Shown here: positions 36,874-47,804 of the stretch, one piece after another
Position numbering within the stretch: position 1 is the first letter of the stretch
Layout of the letters: the number at the start of each line of letters is the position of its first letter
Assembly (NCBI GenBank): GCA_021200995.1
Contig: JAJQFS010000005.1
Span: 1-64,000, forward strand
Source: Lachnospiraceae bacterium
GTDB lineage: Bacteria; Bacillota; Clostridia; Lachnospirales; Lachnospiraceae
Length of the DNA: 64,000 bases
Direction of reading: 5' to 3'
Notes under the pieces: generated by a model
What the model was told of the DNA's origin: nothing
The model's input: the letters and a program-made list of their open reading frames with translations, nothing else
Database searches by the model: none
Made by a program: the position numbers and the translations under genes

Positions 36874-38772
36874 TCAGGACGGAAGGGCGGATTTCTTTTC
36901 CTCTTCCTGCTCTTTAAAAAACTCCCGTATTTTCACCGCTTCCGCCCACGGAATCTCCGGAATCGCCGCCAGCTCCTCCAGACTCGCGGCCTTGATCTCC
37001 GCGATGGAATTAAACTGCCGCATCAGCGCCTTCCTGCGTGCCGGCCCCACGCCCGGTATGTCATCCAGAAGACTCTTAATCTGATCCTTCCCTCTGAGGC
37101 TTCGATGGTATTCGATCGCGAAGCGGTGCGCCTCGTCCTGGATACGGGTAATCAGCTGAAAGCCCTCTGAGTGCGTGTCGATCGGCAATTCTACATTATG
37201 AAAATATAGTCCTCTCGTGCGGTGGAAATCATCCTTCACCATCCCGCAGACCGGAATATCCAGATGCAGCTCCGCTAATACCTCCAGGGCAATATTCACC
37301 TGACCCTTGCCGCCGTCCATCAACAGCAGATCCGGAAATTTTGTGAAGCTGCCGAACTCCTCCTCTTTGCCCTTTTCCTGCAGCTGCCTTTTCTCCTCCA
37401 GGCCATGCGTAAAGCGTCTGGTCAGGACCTCCCGCATGCAGGCGTAATCGTCCGGTCCCGTCACGCTTCTCATCCGGAATTTGCGGTAATCGCTGCGCTT
37501 GGGCTTCCCCTTCTCATAGACCACCATGGACCCCACATTTTCAAAACCGTTGGTGTTGGAAATATCAAAGGCTTCCATGCGGTTTAAGCGCTCCAGGCCC
37601 AGTAAGGTCTGGATTTCCTTCACAGCGCCGATGGTGCGGCCCTCCTCTCGCTTTAATTTCTCCCTGTCCCTGGTCAGAATGAGAGAGGCGTTGCTGTGAG
37701 CGAGCTCTACCAGCTTTTCCTTCTGGCCTTTTACCGGCACGCGGATATAGGCGCGCGCACCGCGAAGCGAGGTCAGCCACTGCTCTAAAAGCTCCCGCTC
37801 CTCAAAATCATTCTCCACCATCAGTTCACGCGGAATAAAGGGCGTCCCGCCGTAAAACTGTAAAATAAAATCCCGAATCAGTTCTTCCCTGGGCCGGTCG
37901 CCCGTATGCGTCAGATAATAATGCTCTCTGCCAATCATACGGCCGCCGCGCACAAAAAAGACCTGAATCACACAGTCTGTATCGTCCCGCGCCAGCGCGA
38001 TAATGTCCTTATCCTCCTGGCCGCTGTCCGTGATTTTCTGCTTTTCACTGACCGCCTGCACACTGGCCATCAGATCCCGCAGGCGGGCAGCCTCCTCAAA
38101 CTCCATCTGTTCGCTGGCGGCAAGCATTTTCTGTGAGAGATCCTCCATCACCGCCTGGTGATCCCCGTTTAAAAAAGCGAGTGCTTTGCACACCCGCTCT
38201 CCATATTCCTCTCTGGAAATATAGCCCTGACAGGGTGCGGCGCACTGGCCGATATGGTAATTTAAACAGGCCCGCTCCTGCCCGATTTCCTTCGGCAGGT
38301 TCTTATTGCAGCTGCGCAGGCCGAAGAGCTTATTGATCAGCTCGATGGTGTCCCGCACCGCCGCCGCGCTGGAGTATGGGCCGAAATAGCGCGACTTGTC
38401 TTTTTTCATCTGTCTGGAAAAAACAACTCTGGGGTAAGCCTCCGCCACGGTGACTTTGATATAAGGATAGGTTTTGCCATCCTTCAAAAGGGTGTTGTAT
38501 TTGGGGTTGTATTCCTTGATCAGGTTATTTTCCAGAACAAGCGCTTCCAGCTCGGAGTCTGTCACGATGTACTCAAAACGGGCGATCTGGCTGACCATTT
38601 TATCAATCCAGGGGCCGCGGCCGATATTTTTGCGAAAATAGCTGCGCACACGGTTGTGAAGATTGACTGCTTTTCCCACGTATATAACAGAGTCGGCCTG
38701 GTCGTGCATCAGATACACGCCAGGCTTATTTGGCAGTTTCTTTAATTCCTCCTCAAAGTTAAAATTCTGCAA
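36874..38772 (-). CDS. uvrC: UvrABC system protein C
   Basis: A 632-residue excinuclease subunit that makes both incisions in nucleotide excision repair. Order: N-terminal GIY-YIG nuclease ([16 protein letters not shown]), UVR domain ([22 protein letters not shown]), RNase H-like endonuclease region ([21 protein letters not shown]), and C-terminal tandem helix-hairpin-helix ([14 protein letters not shown]). The start is TTG 38772 with GAGG 7 nt upstream, 2 nt after the ftsH stop; no ATG fits the family N-terminus. Confidence 0.95.
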   Translation of the reverse strand: MQNFNFEEELKKLPNKPGVYLMHDQADSVIYVGKAVNLHNRVRSYFRKNIGRGPWIDKMVSQIARFEYIVTDSELEALVLENNLIKEYNPKYNTLLKDGKTYPYIKVTVAEAYPRVVFSRQMKKDKSRYFGPYSSAAAVRDTIELINKLFGLRSCNKNLPKEIGQERACLNYHIGQCAAPCQGYISREEYGERVCKALAFLNGDHQAVMEDLSQKMLAASEQMEFEEAARLRDLMASVQAVSEKQKITDSGQEDKDIIALARDDTDCVIQVFFVRGGRMIGREHYYLTHTGDRPREELIRDFILQFYGGTPFIPRELMVENDFEERELLEQWLTSLRGARAYIRVPVKGQKEKLVELAHSNASLILTRDREKLKREEGRTIGAVKEIQTLLGLERLNRMEAFDISNTNGFENVGSMVVYEKGKPKRSDYRKFRMRSVTGPDDYACMREVLTRRFTHGLEEKRQLQEKGKEEEFGSFTKFPDLLLMDGGKGQVNIALEVLAELHLDIPVCGMVKDDFHRTRGLYFHNVELPIDTHSEGFQLITRIQDEAHRFAIEYHRSLRGKDQIKSLLDDIPGVGPARRKALMRQFNSIAEIKAASLEELAAIPEIPWAEAVKIREFFKEQEEEKKSALPS

Positions 38773-38774
38773 GA

Positions 38775-41048
38775 TCAGTCCTCATCATCATCCGTCAGAT
38801 CCGCCCTTGAAAAGCGTCCTCTGCCGGAGGTTTCTTCCTCCTCCGCATCCTTTAACTGGCGCAGCGTCTGCTGGTCCAGCGTCCTCTGAAAATCCGACTT
38901 TTCCTGCGTATCCTTCTCCTGCGGACTTTCCGCTGAAGGCAGATTTTCCTGTGCCGATTCAATCATTGACCGGCTTTCCTGCGCCATATTGGAATCGCGC
39001 GCCGTATCAGTCTGCGCCGGCTCTTCTTTTATCTTATCCAGAAGCTCCTGTCTTCTCTCCTCTTCCGACTTTTCAGGTTCCGGGATGCCCTTGATCCTCC
39101 TGAAAATCTGCATGAATTCCTTGCCGGTGATGGTTTCCTTCTCTATCAGAAACTCCGCGATCTGATCCATGACGTCACGGTTATCTCTCAACAGGTCCAG
39201 CGCCTTCTGGTAGCTCTCCTTTAAGACCTTCATCACCTCTTCATCCACCATGGCAGCGGTGGAATCCGCGCACATCAGGCGTTTATTGCCGCTTAAATAC
39301 TGGCTTTCCACGGTCTCCAGGCACATCAGGCCGAAGCGGTCGCTCATGCCGTACTGCGTAATCATGGAGCGTGCGATTTCTGTCGCTCTCTCTATGTCGT
39401 TGGAAGCGCCGGTGGTGATGCTGCCAAACACCAGCTCCTCCGCCGCGCGGCCGCCCAAAAGCTCCACCAGGCGGTCCAGCAGTTCCTCTTTGGAATTCAG
39501 ATATTTCTCTTCCTCAGGCACCTGCATGACATAGCCCAGGGCGCCCATGGTTCTGGGGACGATGGTGATTTTCTGTACCGGCTCGCTGTTTTTCTGCAGG
39601 GCGGTGATCAGCGCGTGGCCGACTTCATGGTAGGAGACGATTCTGCGCTCCTCCTGACTCATGATGCGGTCCTTTTTCTCCTTGCCGACCAGAACCTGTT
39701 CCACCGCGCCGAAGAGATCCTTCTGGCTGACGTACTCGCGGCCTTCCTTGACCGCGCTGATGGCAGCCTCATTGATCATATTGGCCAGGTCGGAACCCAC
39801 CGCACCGCTGGTCGCCAGAGCGATCTCCTTTAAATCCACGGTCTCGTCGAGCTTCACGCCCTTGGCATGTACCTTCAAAATCTCCACACGGCCCTTTAAA
39901 TCGGGGCGCTCCACGATGATACGCCGGTCCAGACGTCCGGGACGCAGCAACGCCTTATCCAGAATCTCCGGGCGGTTGGTCGCCGCCAGAATAAAGATAC
40001 CCTTGCTCGAATCGAAGCCGTCCATCTCAGAAAGCAGCTGATTCAACGTCTGCTCACGCTCACTGTCCCCGCCGCCGTAACGGCTGTCGCGGCTGCGGCC
40101 AATGGCATCGATCTCATCAATAAAGATAATGCAGGGCGCGTTTTTATTGGCGTCCTCAAACAGGCTTCGCACACGGGACGCGCCCATGCCGACGTACATT
40201 TCCACAAAATCTGAACCGGTCAGGGAGAAAAACGGCACCTTGGCCTCGCCCGCAACCGCCTTCGCCAGCAGCGTTTTGCCCGTGCCGGGAGGGCCTACCA
40301 ATAACGCGCCTTTGGGAAGTCTCGCGCCGATGCCGGAATATTTGGCCGGATTGTGAAGGAAATCCACTACCTCCACCAGGGACTCCTTAGCCTCGTCCTC
40401 ACCTGCCACATCCGCGAAGGTCACGGAGGTATTCTCCGGGTTGTAGACCTTGGCGGTATTTTTGCCCATATTGAACAGGCCCCCTCCGCCTCCGGCGCCG
40501 TTGCCCATCCGCCGCATGATAAAATAAAACGCGCCCCACACGAGCACAATGGGCAGGATATAGGAAAGCAGCAGTGTCAGAATCGTACCGGACGTACTGG
40601 CGATGGTACCGGAGAAATCTACCCCCGCATCTCTCAGCCTTGCCGACAGCGTATCATAGTCTTCCATCATGGCCGTCTTATAAATCGTCTGACTCGACTG
40701 TGAATAATAATACGATTCAAAGGTTCCTGCTCCCGTTTCTTCCTCGTCATCCTTTAGCTGCAGGTAAATGACAGAATCGCTCACCTGAACCGTCTCCACC
40801 TGGTCCGATTCCAGGTAATCCAGAAATTCATTGTAAGTGATCTCCTCCTGAGAGCTGCCGCTTAAAGAACTGGTCATGCTCCAGAGCAGGAGAATGCATA
40901 CAATCACGGTCACAGCAAACGCGATGATATTGGGGCGGTTGTTGTTGCCGTTTGAGCCGCCCTTGCCGTCTTTATTGTTGTTGTGATTGTTGTTGCGGTT
41001 CTGGTTCTGGTTGTTATTGTTGTTATATTCGTCAAGATGATTATCCAT
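38775..41048 (-). CDS. ftsH: ATP-dependent zinc metalloprotease FtsH
   Basis: A 757-residue membrane AAA+ protease. An unusual Asn-rich N-terminal stretch of about 30 residues precedes TM1 (near residues 40-61), an extracytoplasmic domain, and TM2 ([20 protein letters not shown]). Then Walker A GPPGTGKT, Walker [15 protein letters not shown], and the zinc motif HEVGH. The C-terminal 80 residues are Glu/Gln/Ser-rich. Start ATG 41048 is chosen with moderate certainty (weak GGGAAAAAG upstream; ATG 41066 is the alternative); the promoter at 41154-41182 rules out earlier starts. First gene of the operon. Confidence 0.93.
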   Translation of the reverse strand: MDNHLDEYNNNNNQNQNRNNNHNNNKDGKGGSNGNNNRPNIIAFAVTVIVCILLLWSMTSSLSGSSQEEITYNEFLDYLESDQVETVQVSDSVIYLQLKDDEEETGAGTFESYYYSQSSQTIYKTAMMEDYDTLSARLRDAGVDFSGTIASTSGTILTLLLSYILPIVLVWGAFYFIMRRMGNGAGGGGGLFNMGKNTAKVYNPENTSVTFADVAGEDEAKESLVEVVDFLHNPAKYSGIGARLPKGALLVGPPGTGKTLLAKAVAGEAKVPFFSLTGSDFVEMYVGMGASRVRSLFEDANKNAPCIIFIDEIDAIGRSRDSRYGGGDSEREQTLNQLLSEMDGFDSSKGIFILAATNRPEILDKALLRPGRLDRRIIVERPDLKGRVEILKVHAKGVKLDETVDLKEIALATSGAVGSDLANMINEAAISAVKEGREYVSQKDLFGAVEQVLVGKEKKDRIMSQEERRIVSYHEVGHALITALQKNSEPVQKITIVPRTMGALGYVMQVPEEEKYLNSKEELLDRLVELLGGRAAEELVFGSITTGASNDIERATEIARSMITQYGMSDRFGLMCLETVESQYLSGNKRLMCADSTAAMVDEEVMKVLKESYQKALDLLRDNRDVMDQIAEFLIEKETITGKEFMQIFRRIKGIPEPEKSEEERRQELLDKIKEEPAQTDTARDSNMAQESRSMIESAQENLPSAESPQEKDTQEKSDFQRTLDQQTLRQLKDAEEEETSGRGRFSRADLTDDDED

Positions 41049-41153
41049 TCTTTTTCCCGTTTTCATTTCCCGTTTCTTTAGTCTCTTCGTTAGTATTTCA
41101 TCGTACGTGAAATTCATGGCTGTTATTTTTTTCGCTGCTGGTAAATCAAATCT

Positions 41154-41182
41154 ATTATATGGTTTCACCCCCTATAAATCAA
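41154..41182 (-). promoter_or_regulatory. Promoter of the ftsH operon
   Basis: Minus-strand TTGATT (41177-41182), 17 nt, TATAAT (41154-41159), near-consensus sigma-A. Transcription would start about 100 nt before the chosen ftsH start. It lacks the TTTCC-N5-GGAAA repeat, so TTGATT alone does not define the island motif. Confidence 0.7.
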
Positions 41183-41319
41183 GTTCGGATTTATGAAAAA
41201 AGAGCGTCAAATATGAAAGATTTGTGAATTATTTTCACAAGAAAGCAGTGGATTTTCGGTTTTCCTTATGGTATGATAGGTAGGTATTTTGTTCTGAAAC
41301 GATTACGGAGGAATTGACC

Positions 41320-42945
41320 ATGGCAGTGAAATACGTATTTGTAACCGGAGGTGTGGTTTCCGGCCTGGGCAAGGGCATCACCGCGGCAAGCCTGGGACGC
41401 CTTTTAAAGGCGCGCGGCTATAAGGTGACCATGCAGAAGCTGGACCCCTATATCAATATCGACCCCGGCACCATGAACCCCATCCAGCACGGCGAAGTCT
41501 TTGTCACCGACGACGGCGCGGAGACAGACCTGGATCTGGGACACTATGAGCGCTTCATCGACGAAAGCCTGGGCAAGAATTCCAACGTCACCACCGGCAA
41601 AATTTACTGGTCCGTCCTGCAGAAGGAACGCAGAGGCGATTACGGCGGCGGTACGGTGCAGGTCATTCCCCATATTACCAATGAAATCAAGAGCCGTTTT
41701 TTCAGAGATTACACGGATCCGGATACCCGCATCGCCATCATCGAGGTGGGCGGCACGGTAGGCGATATCGAGAGCCAGCCGTTTTTAGAAAGCATCCGTC
41801 AGTTCCAGCATGAGGTCGGGCACGACAACGCGGTTCTGATTCACGTAACCCTGATTCCCTATATCTCGGCCAGCCAGGAGCTGAAAACCAAACCCACGCA
41901 GACCAGCGTGAAGGAACTGTTAAGCATCGGTATTCAGCCAGACATGATCGTCTGCCGCAGCGAATATCCGCTCAATCAGCAGATCAAGGACAAAATCGCC
42001 CTCTTCTGCAACGTGCCCAGCTCCCGCGTCATGCAGAACCTGGGTGTGGAGTATCTCTATGAAGCGCCTCTGGCCATGGAGGAGGAGCACCTGGCGCAGG
42101 AGGTCTGCAAGTGCCTGAACCTGGAGTGTCCTGAACCGGACCTCACCGACTGGCGGCAGATGGTCGCTGATCTGAAAGCACCTGTCACCTCTGTCACGGT
42201 GGCACTGGTCGGCAAATATGTCCAGCTCCATGACGCCTACTTAAGCGTCGTGGAAGCCTTAAAGCACGGCGGCATTCCGCAGCACACCACTGTCAATATC
42301 AAATGGGTCGATTCCGAGACCGTCACCCCTGAGAATGTGGATGAAATCCTGGGAGATGTGAACGGCGTCCTGGTACCCGGCGGCTTCGGCAGCCGCGGCA
42401 TTGAGGGCAAGATTTTGGCCATCCAGTACGCTCGCACCCACAAAATCCCTTACCTGGGTCTCTGCCTGGGTCTGCAGCTGACAATCGTGGAGTTTGCCCG
42501 CAACGTAGCCGGTTTAAAGGACGCACACAGCATTGAACTGAACCCCAACACCCGCTATCCCGTGATCGCCCTGATGCCTGATCAGAACGGTGTGGAGGAT
42601 ATCGGCGGTACGCTCCGGCTGGGCGCTTACCCCTGTGTGCTGACCCCCGATTCTCTGGCGGCTGAGCTCTACGGCTCCACCGAGATCAGCGAGCGCCACA
42701 GACACCGCTATGAGGTGAACAACGACTTCCGCAAGGTACTGACCGACAACGGCATGAAGCTCTGCGGCCTCTCCCCTGACGGGCGCATCGTGGAAATGGT
42801 CGAACTGCCAAGGGAAGAGCATCCCTTCTTTATCGCCACACAGGCGCATCCGGAGTTTAAGAGTCGGCCCAACCGTCCGCATCCGCTCTTTAAGGGATTT
42901 GTGGCGGCCATGCTCAGAGAAAAAGAGAAAGAAGCGGAAGCATAA
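41320..42945 (+). CDS. pyrG: CTP synthase
   Basis: A 541-residue enzyme making CTP from UTP, ATP and glutamine. The N-terminal synthase domain begins [17 protein letters not shown]; the C-terminal class I glutamine amidotransferase has the nucleophile Cys in GLCLGLQL and the His/Glu in QAHPEF. ATG 41320 has GGAGG 8 nt upstream. Single-gene unit, divergent from ftsH, with a terminator directly after. Confidence 0.96.
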   Translation: MAVKYVFVTGGVVSGLGKGITAASLGRLLKARGYKVTMQKLDPYINIDPGTMNPIQHGEVFVTDDGAETDLDLGHYERFIDESLGKNSNVTTGKIYWSVLQKERRGDYGGGTVQVIPHITNEIKSRFFRDYTDPDTRIAIIEVGGTVGDIESQPFLESIRQFQHEVGHDNAVLIHVTLIPYISASQELKTKPTQTSVKELLSIGIQPDMIVCRSEYPLNQQIKDKIALFCNVPSSRVMQNLGVEYLYEAPLAMEEEHLAQEVCKCLNLECPEPDLTDWRQMVADLKAPVTSVTVALVGKYVQLHDAYLSVVEALKHGGIPQHTTVNIKWVDSETVTPENVDEILGDVNGVLVPGGFGSRGIEGKILAIQYARTHKIPYLGLCLGLQLTIVEFARNVAGLKDAHSIELNPNTRYPVIALMPDQNGVEDIGGTLRLGAYPCVLTPDSLAAELYGSTEISERHRHRYEVNNDFRKVLTDNGMKLCGLSPDGRIVEMVELPREEHPFFIATQAHPEFKSRPNRPHPLFKGFVAAMLREKEKEAEA

Positions 42946-42953
42946 TCCGAAGA

Positions 42954-42989
42954 AAATCCTGCCGGTGAATATCACACCCGGCAGGATTT
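42954..42989 (+). terminator. pyrG terminator
   Basis: AAATCCTGCCGG and CCGGCAGGATTT form a 12-bp perfect stem with a 12-nt loop, 9 nt after the stop codon. Confidence 0.85.
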
Positions 42990-43074
42990 ATGTTTCATAT
43001 ATATTCTGTTTTCAGGCTGAGGCCATTTCATTCTGATCTTCTCATACACAGTCACTACATCCAGATGTATCCCC

Positions 43075-43933
43075 TCACGTCTCGTAGTCGCTGCTTAAGG
43101 CAGACTGCATCTCGTAAATCAGCTTTTCGGCATAGTCGCCCGCGTAATTGCCGTCCAGGAAGTTGTCCAGCGCGAAATTCTGCAGGCGGTCCCAGCACTC
43201 CGTCTCTCTGCGGATGGTGATGGGATAAAATAAAATTCCCTGATTCTCCGCTGCCTCCAGGTCATCCAGGCCGTCGCCGATCATCAGTACCTTGTCCCTG
43301 TCATATCCCATGTCCAGAAACTGTCCGATACAGTATTCCTTGGAACCCGCGTTCTGGCTCAGCATCAGCGAGGTGTAATAGCTTAAACCGTAGTGTTCCC
43401 ATTCCTCAGAGAGCGCGTCCGGATTTTCCGAGGAAACAACAACAATATCACAGAATTCCGAAGCGTAGGACAGCGTCTCTTCTACTCCCGTGAAGGGGCA
43501 GCGTTCCGAGATCGGCATGGTCAGAATCAGTTCACTCGACTTCTGTGACCAGTGAAGCACCTTCTTTAAAATTGGGGGAATCATCATCCTCCATATAGCG
43601 GATCAGCGCCGCGTTGGAGTATTGCTTCGTGGAATCCATCCACCGCCTGAACGGCTCCAGATCGCCCACGGGTGTGATATTGGCGTTCACATAGGCAAGG
43701 GTGATATACAGACCATAAAAGCGGTTGACGCCGCGCAGATCCGAATAAAGGTTGATGTTATTCCACAGATCCAGGACACGGCTGCGATACTGCGTGAGCC
43801 CCCATTCTTCCACAAAGGCAGGGCCAAAACACTTCTGATGCTTGGCCTCCATCGTGTTCATGGCTGTTCCGTCCGAATCCAGACATAGCAGAAACTCATG
43901 TTTTTTCTGATAGTTCACAAACTCCCTGTCCAT
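43075..43933 (-). pseudogene. HAD-superfamily hydrolase with frameshift
   Basis: A HAD phosphatase-like gene. ATG 43933 (AGAGGGGG upstream) opens with LLCLDSDGTAMNTME, the DxDGT nucleophile motif. The frame is lost in a five-G run (43574-43578, C5 in coding sense) after MEDDDSP; the other frame continues ILKKVLHWSQKSSELI and contains VVVSSE (motif II) and KVLMIGDGLDDLEAA (motif IV). With one base fewer the protein is 285 residues. This is the only broken gene seen in the right half of the window. It is last in the zinc-ribbon/DUF5685/DnaJ cluster. Confidence 0.8.
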
Positions 43934-43953
43934 AATGTCCCCCTCTTGATGCG

Positions 43954-44712
43954 TTATCTGTACATCCCTCCCATACCGCCGTAACCGCCATAACCGCCTG
44001 AGCCGCAGCACATGCCGCTGCCGCCGCAGCAGACATTGCAGACCAGGTTTGCGATACAGAGTCTTAAACAGATATCGCTGCCGCCCGATGACGGGAAGCC
44101 GTAACCGGCCTGTCTGCGGGTGTACCAGGTGCCGCCGTGCTCTAACTGTGAAACCAGCGACCGATAATCCTGGTTGCCTGGCTCTAAGGACTGCGCTTTT
44201 CTCGCGTGCTCTAAAGCCTTGACATTATTGCCCAGTCCCGCGTGCGACAATGCGCTGTAATAATACCAACGGGCGTTTCTCTCACCTTCTGACATGGCGT
44301 CAAGGACTGTACGTGCTTCCTTATAATAGCCGCTGCGGATATAATTGCCCGCCGCGCGCAGATGCGGATCATCCTCATATCCGGTATTCTGCTGCTGCCG
44401 CCCGTAGCCGCCATAACTGCCGTAACCACCGAAACCACCATAAGCATTTCCATAGCCGCCACTGTAACCGCCGCCATAGCTGCTGCCGGAGGAGCTGTAA
44501 GAAGAGTCCCCCTGATATCCCTCGGTTCTCTCCTTCATGATCTGCTGGTAAGCCGCCTGGATATCCTTAAACTTTTCCTCCGCCTGCGCCTTGTTGGGAT
44601 TGTTGATGTTGGCGTCCGGATGGTATTTTCTGCTCAGTGTTTTATATGCTTTTTTGATTTCCTCGTCACTTGCGTTTCTGCTCACTCCCAGAACGCTGTA
44701 CGGATCACTCAT
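43954..44712 (-). CDS. J-domain protein with Gly/Tyr-rich linker and Cys-rich tail
   Basis: A 252-residue protein. Residues 1-65 are a J domain with the HPD motif in [10 protein letters not shown], which stimulates DnaK ATPase. A low-complexity Gly/Tyr/Ser stretch follows (about 75-110), then two TPR-like helical repeats ([42 protein letters not shown]), and finally a Cys/Gly-rich C-terminus with [17 protein letters not shown]. It overlaps the DUF5685 gene by 8 nt, so the two are co-translated and probably partners. Function beyond Hsp70 recruitment is unknown. Confidence 0.8.
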   Translation of the reverse strand: MSDPYSVLGVSRNASDEEIKKAYKTLSRKYHPDANINNPNKAQAEEKFKDIQAAYQQIMKERTEGYQGDSSYSSSGSSYGGGYSGGYGNAYGGFGGYGSYGGYGRQQQNTGYEDDPHLRAAGNYIRSGYYKEARTVLDAMSEGERNARWYYYSALSHAGLGNNVKALEHARKAQSLEPGNQDYRSLVSQLEHGGTWYTRRQAGYGFPSSGGSDICLRLCIANLVCNVCCGGSGMCCGSGGYGGYGGMGGMYR

Positions 44713-45544
44713 GCTCTTTTTCCTTCTCCCGCTTTTCTCTCACGATCTGATATCTGCACCACACTCCGGAATACAGGATATTCCGCAGGATATCCACGTG
44801 CTCGATGATCGGCAGCTGCTCAAATGCCTTGCAGCACTCCGCGATCATCATGGTCAGAATCGTATGCATGTCATCCTCGAATTCCGGATTCTGATAACGA
44901 TCCTTCAGCGGATTATAGTTATTCTTTTTGATATCCTCTTCGATGTCCTCATATGCGTCCATCAAATAGATAAATTTGCCCAGATAATAGCCCAGCCGGC
45001 GCAGGATTTCCTCCCACTCATCGTCCTTCATGGCAACAATCTCGGCCATCACGGAGCCGAAAAGCCCGGCCATGGTGTCAATGTCGGTCTGCCCGTTTTT
45101 CTCCTCCGCGGCAATCTGACGCATCAGTTTGAAGATGGTGTCCACCTTTTTGCGGTATTTATCATTGATCCGGCGCTCGCCTCTGCCCAGAAACTTCTCC
45201 AAGGTGAGGGCGGTCACCTTTTTCTCATCCTTCCAGTCGTCCTGCGCTTTTAAATATGTCAGCAGAATGTTCATGTCCGCCACATACTCTGTCACTTCAC
45301 TGGTCACGGCGGCATGCTTTCCCACCGGATGAGGCAGACACCTGCGATACTCTGTCGTCTCCTCCGGCTCATAGAGTGAAGTCAGGAGCATCAGCACGAA
45401 GGTCATATCATAGCTTAGAGAAATCTGGCCTGTCCTGCCGTAATATTTTTTCAGTGCATGGCACAGGCCGCAGTAGTAGGAATGGTAGACGTCAAATTCC
45501 TTGTATTTCATTTCAGCTTTATTGACGATCACATATCCAAACAT
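44705..45544 (-). CDS. DUF5685 family protein
   Basis: A 279-residue, helical protein matching a family (DUF5685) common in Clostridia next to J-domain genes. It starts [36 protein letters not shown], with a CxLC pair near residue 25, and has conserved acidic helices ([20 protein letters not shown]). No TM segment. Its coupling with the J-domain gene suggests a client or co-chaperone role; function is not established. Confidence 0.75.
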   Translation of the reverse strand: MFGYVIVNKAEMKYKEFDVYHSYYCGLCHALKKYYGRTGQISLSYDMTFVLMLLTSLYEPEETTEYRRCLPHPVGKHAAVTSEVTEYVADMNILLTYLKAQDDWKDEKKVTALTLEKFLGRGERRINDKYRKKVDTIFKLMRQIAAEEKNGQTDIDTMAGLFGSVMAEIVAMKDDEWEEILRRLGYYLGKFIYLMDAYEDIEEDIKKNNYNPLKDRYQNPEFEDDMHTILTMMIAECCKAFEQLPIIEHVDILRNILYSGVWCRYQIVREKREKEKEHE

Positions 45545-45555
45545 CCTTCGTCACC

Positions 45556-45954
45556 TCAGCTGCGCTTTGTAAATTCCGTACCGCATTTGCGGCAGGTGAT
45601 TACGATCTTGCCCTTTCCTCTGGGAACACGGATTTTCTGCCCGCAGCTCGGGCACTTGTAGATATGATAATCCTTGCTCTGGGAAGCATCGCGCTTAAAG
45701 CGGCCGAATTTATTTTTGACTGTCGATTCCATCTGCAGATATTTCTGATTTTCCGCGTACCGTTTGGCGGTATTTTTGGAAAATGTGCGGAACAGTTCGA
45801 TCACCAGGCAGACCAGTCCAATATAATAAAATACCTGTCCGAAGATAAAGGACAGCACCAGGCAGACAATCACCACGATGCTCAAAACCTGGTTTAAACG
45901 GTCCGTTCCGTAGCGCCCATACATGAAACGGGCAAATCGATCTCTTAATCTCAT
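45556..45954 (-). CDS. Small membrane protein with zinc-ribbon C-terminus
   Basis: A 132-residue protein. Two TM segments (about 22-55, LSIVVIVCLVLSFIFGQVFYYIGLVCLVI) are followed by a basic linker and a C-terminal zinc ribbon YKCPSCGQKIRVPRG..VITCRKCGTEF with two CxxC pairs. First gene of the four-gene cluster (11 nt before DUF5685). Role unknown; the ribbon may bind protein or nucleic acid at the membrane. Confidence 0.75.
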   Translation of the reverse strand: MRLRDRFARFMYGRYGTDRLNQVLSIVVIVCLVLSFIFGQVFYYIGLVCLVIELFRTFSKNTAKRYAENQKYLQMESTVKNKFGRFKRDASQSKDYHIYKCPSCGQKIRVPRGKGKIVITCRKCGTEFTKRS

Positions 45955-46094
45955 AATATAACACCTCGCTGAAGAAATTGAAATTTGTTTTACACTAACT
46001 TAGTCCAAACCTCAAACTTTCTCAATTAATTATATATGAAAAAAAGTGAAACTTTCCTTAAAAGGCTGTTATTATTCACAGACGCTGGTGTGTA

Positions 46095-47378
46095 TCAAAT
46101 AGCCTCCAGCGCCGCCGCGATATCCTCAATCAGGTCTTCCTTATCCTCCAGACCCAGGCTGATGCGGATCAGCTCCGCGGGCACGCCCGCTTCGCGCAGC
46201 TGCTCGTCATTCATCTGGCGATGTGTGGAGGTTGCAGGATTTAAGCAACAGGTGCGGGCATCCGCCACGTGTGTCTCAATCGCGCCCAGCTTCAGATTCT
46301 TCATGAAAATGGAAGCCGCCTCGCCGCCTCCCTTTAAGCCAAAGGACACGACGCCGCAGCCGCCGTTCGGCAGATATTTCTGCGCCAGCGCGTAATATTT
46401 GTCTGTGGGGAGGCCGGAATAATTGACATAAGCGACCTTCGGATGATTGTAAAGAAACTCCGCCACAGCCTGCGCGTTCTCCACATGGCGCGGCATGCGC
46501 ACATGCAAGGACTCCAGACCCAGGTTCAGATAAAACGCGTTCTGCGGGGACTGGATGGAACCAAAGTCGCGCATCAGCTGCGCCGTACATTTGGTGATAA
46601 AAGCACCCTCCTTGCCGAATTTCTCCGCGTAGGTAATGCCATGATAGCTGTCGTCCGGCGTGCAAAGTCCCGGATACTTGTCCGCGTGGGCCATCCAGTC
46701 AAAGTTGCCGCTGTCAATGATAGCGCCGCCCACGGCGGTCCCGTGGCCGTCCATATATTTGGTGGTGGAATGTGTGACGATGTCCGCGCCCCATTCGATT
46801 GGTCTGCAGTTCACAGGGGTGGGGAAGGTATTGTCAATGATCAGCGGCACGCCGTGCGCGTGCGCCACTTTTGCGAAAAGCTCGATGTCCAGAACAGTCA
46901 GCGCCGGATTGGCGATGGTCTCGCCGAACATGGCTTTGGTGTTGGGCTGAAAGGCCGCGTTTAATTCCTCCTCTGTCGCGTCCGGAGAGACAAAGGTGGC
47001 GGTGATGCCCATCTTCGCCATGGTGACGCTGATCAGATTAAAGGTACCGCCGTAAATGGTGGAGGAGGACACGATATGGTCTCCGCACTGGCAGATATTA
47101 AACAGGGCGAAGAAATTGGCTGCCTGGCCGGAGCTGGTCAGCATCCCCGCCGTGCCGCCTTCCATCGCGGCAATCTTCGCTGCCACCATGTCATTGGTAG
47201 GGTTCTGCAGACGGGTATAGAAATAGCCGCTCGCCTCCAGATCAAACAGCTTTCCCATATCCTCGCTGGTATCGTATTTAAAGGTAGTGGACTGAATGAT
47301 CGGGATCTGGCGCGGCTCGCCATTGCCCGGCGTATATCCGGCCTGTACACATTTGGTTCCCATTCTGAATTCGCTCAT
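46095..47378 (-). CDS. metY: O-acetylhomoserine sulfhydrylase
   Basis: A 427-residue PLP enzyme of the Cys/Met metabolism family that makes homocysteine (or methionine-type products) from O-acetylhomoserine and sulfide. Blocks: YTRLQNPTNDMVAAKIAAMEGG, SSGQAANFFALFNI, DNTFPTP, and the PLP lysine in HSTTKYMDGHGTAVGG. Full length for the family. Start ATG 47378 follows a GAGGAGACC-type RBS. It has its own promoter and no SAM-riboswitch is visible in the 85-nt leader. Confidence 0.92.
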   Translation of the reverse strand: MSEFRMGTKCVQAGYTPGNGEPRQIPIIQSTTFKYDTSEDMGKLFDLEASGYFYTRLQNPTNDMVAAKIAAMEGGTAGMLTSSGQAANFFALFNICQCGDHIVSSSTIYGGTFNLISVTMAKMGITATFVSPDATEEELNAAFQPNTKAMFGETIANPALTVLDIELFAKVAHAHGVPLIIDNTFPTPVNCRPIEWGADIVTHSTTKYMDGHGTAVGGAIIDSGNFDWMAHADKYPGLCTPDDSYHGITYAEKFGKEGAFITKCTAQLMRDFGSIQSPQNAFYLNLGLESLHVRMPRHVENAQAVAEFLYNHPKVAYVNYSGLPTDKYYALAQKYLPNGGCGVVSFGLKGGGEAASIFMKNLKLGAIETHVADARTCCLNPATSTHRQMNDEQLREAGVPAELIRISLGLEDKEDLIEDIAAALEAI

Positions 47379-47462
47379 GGTGGTCTCCTCTCTGGGTCGT
47401 ATGCATTTCCTTTATAATGAGCGGCAAATCATTTTGTCGTTCCTCATAAAACAACTGTACCC

Positions 47463-47491
47463 AGTGTAGCATTAATTAAATTTCCAGTCAA
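47463..47491 (-). promoter_or_regulatory. metY promoter
   Basis: Minus-strand TTGACT (47486-47491), 17 nt, TACACT (47463-47468). Gives a leader of about 80 nt. Confidence 0.6.
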
Positions 47492-47627
47492 TGGCTACTG
47501 CTGTGACAATTTTCCAATTTTAATAAACCCAAAAATCTCCTTGCGTTTCTCCAACATTTATGATACAGTTTAATCAGAAGTTAGGCATGTCTAACTTCAT
47601 AAAATGAAAAGAAAGCGAGGTAACTAT

Positions 47628-47750
47628 ATGAATATCCTTTTCAGTCTTCTCTGTGCGGCCTGCATACTCGCCTTCTTCAGAGCCGTCAAGCGCCTGTGCA
47701 TGCATATCCTGCAAAAGAAAACTCCGAAGGCCGCGCCGCGAACTGCATGA
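47628..47750 (+). CDS. Small membrane protein, 40 residues
   Basis: ATG 47628 is preceded by GCGAGG with 9 nt spacing. The product begins MNILFSLLCAACILAFF, a single TM segment with two Cys, followed by a strongly basic tail (RAVKRLCMHILQKKTPK). It lies alone on the plus strand between metY and the convergent Glucos_trans_II gene. The clear RBS and hydrophobic-then-basic design favour a real small protein; a type I toxin-like peptide or a regulatory small protein are both possible. Confidence 0.45.
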   Translation: MNILFSLLCAACILAFFRAVKRLCMHILQKKTPKAAPRTA

Positions 47751-47804
47751 ATACGGGTCTTCCTGCAAGCAGATTTCATCAGCGCGTGCCAGGCTTTATA
47801 TCCG

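Noticed and set aside
41210..41320. Attenuator leader of pyrG
   Set aside because: A small TTGTGAA/TTCACAA stem is present, but it lies upstream of the likely -10 box and no terminator with T run is seen before the start codon.
45960..46094. Another MITE copy, based on TTACACTAA near 45990
   Set aside because: Only a short match to the inner repeat; no terminal repeats or target duplication are present.
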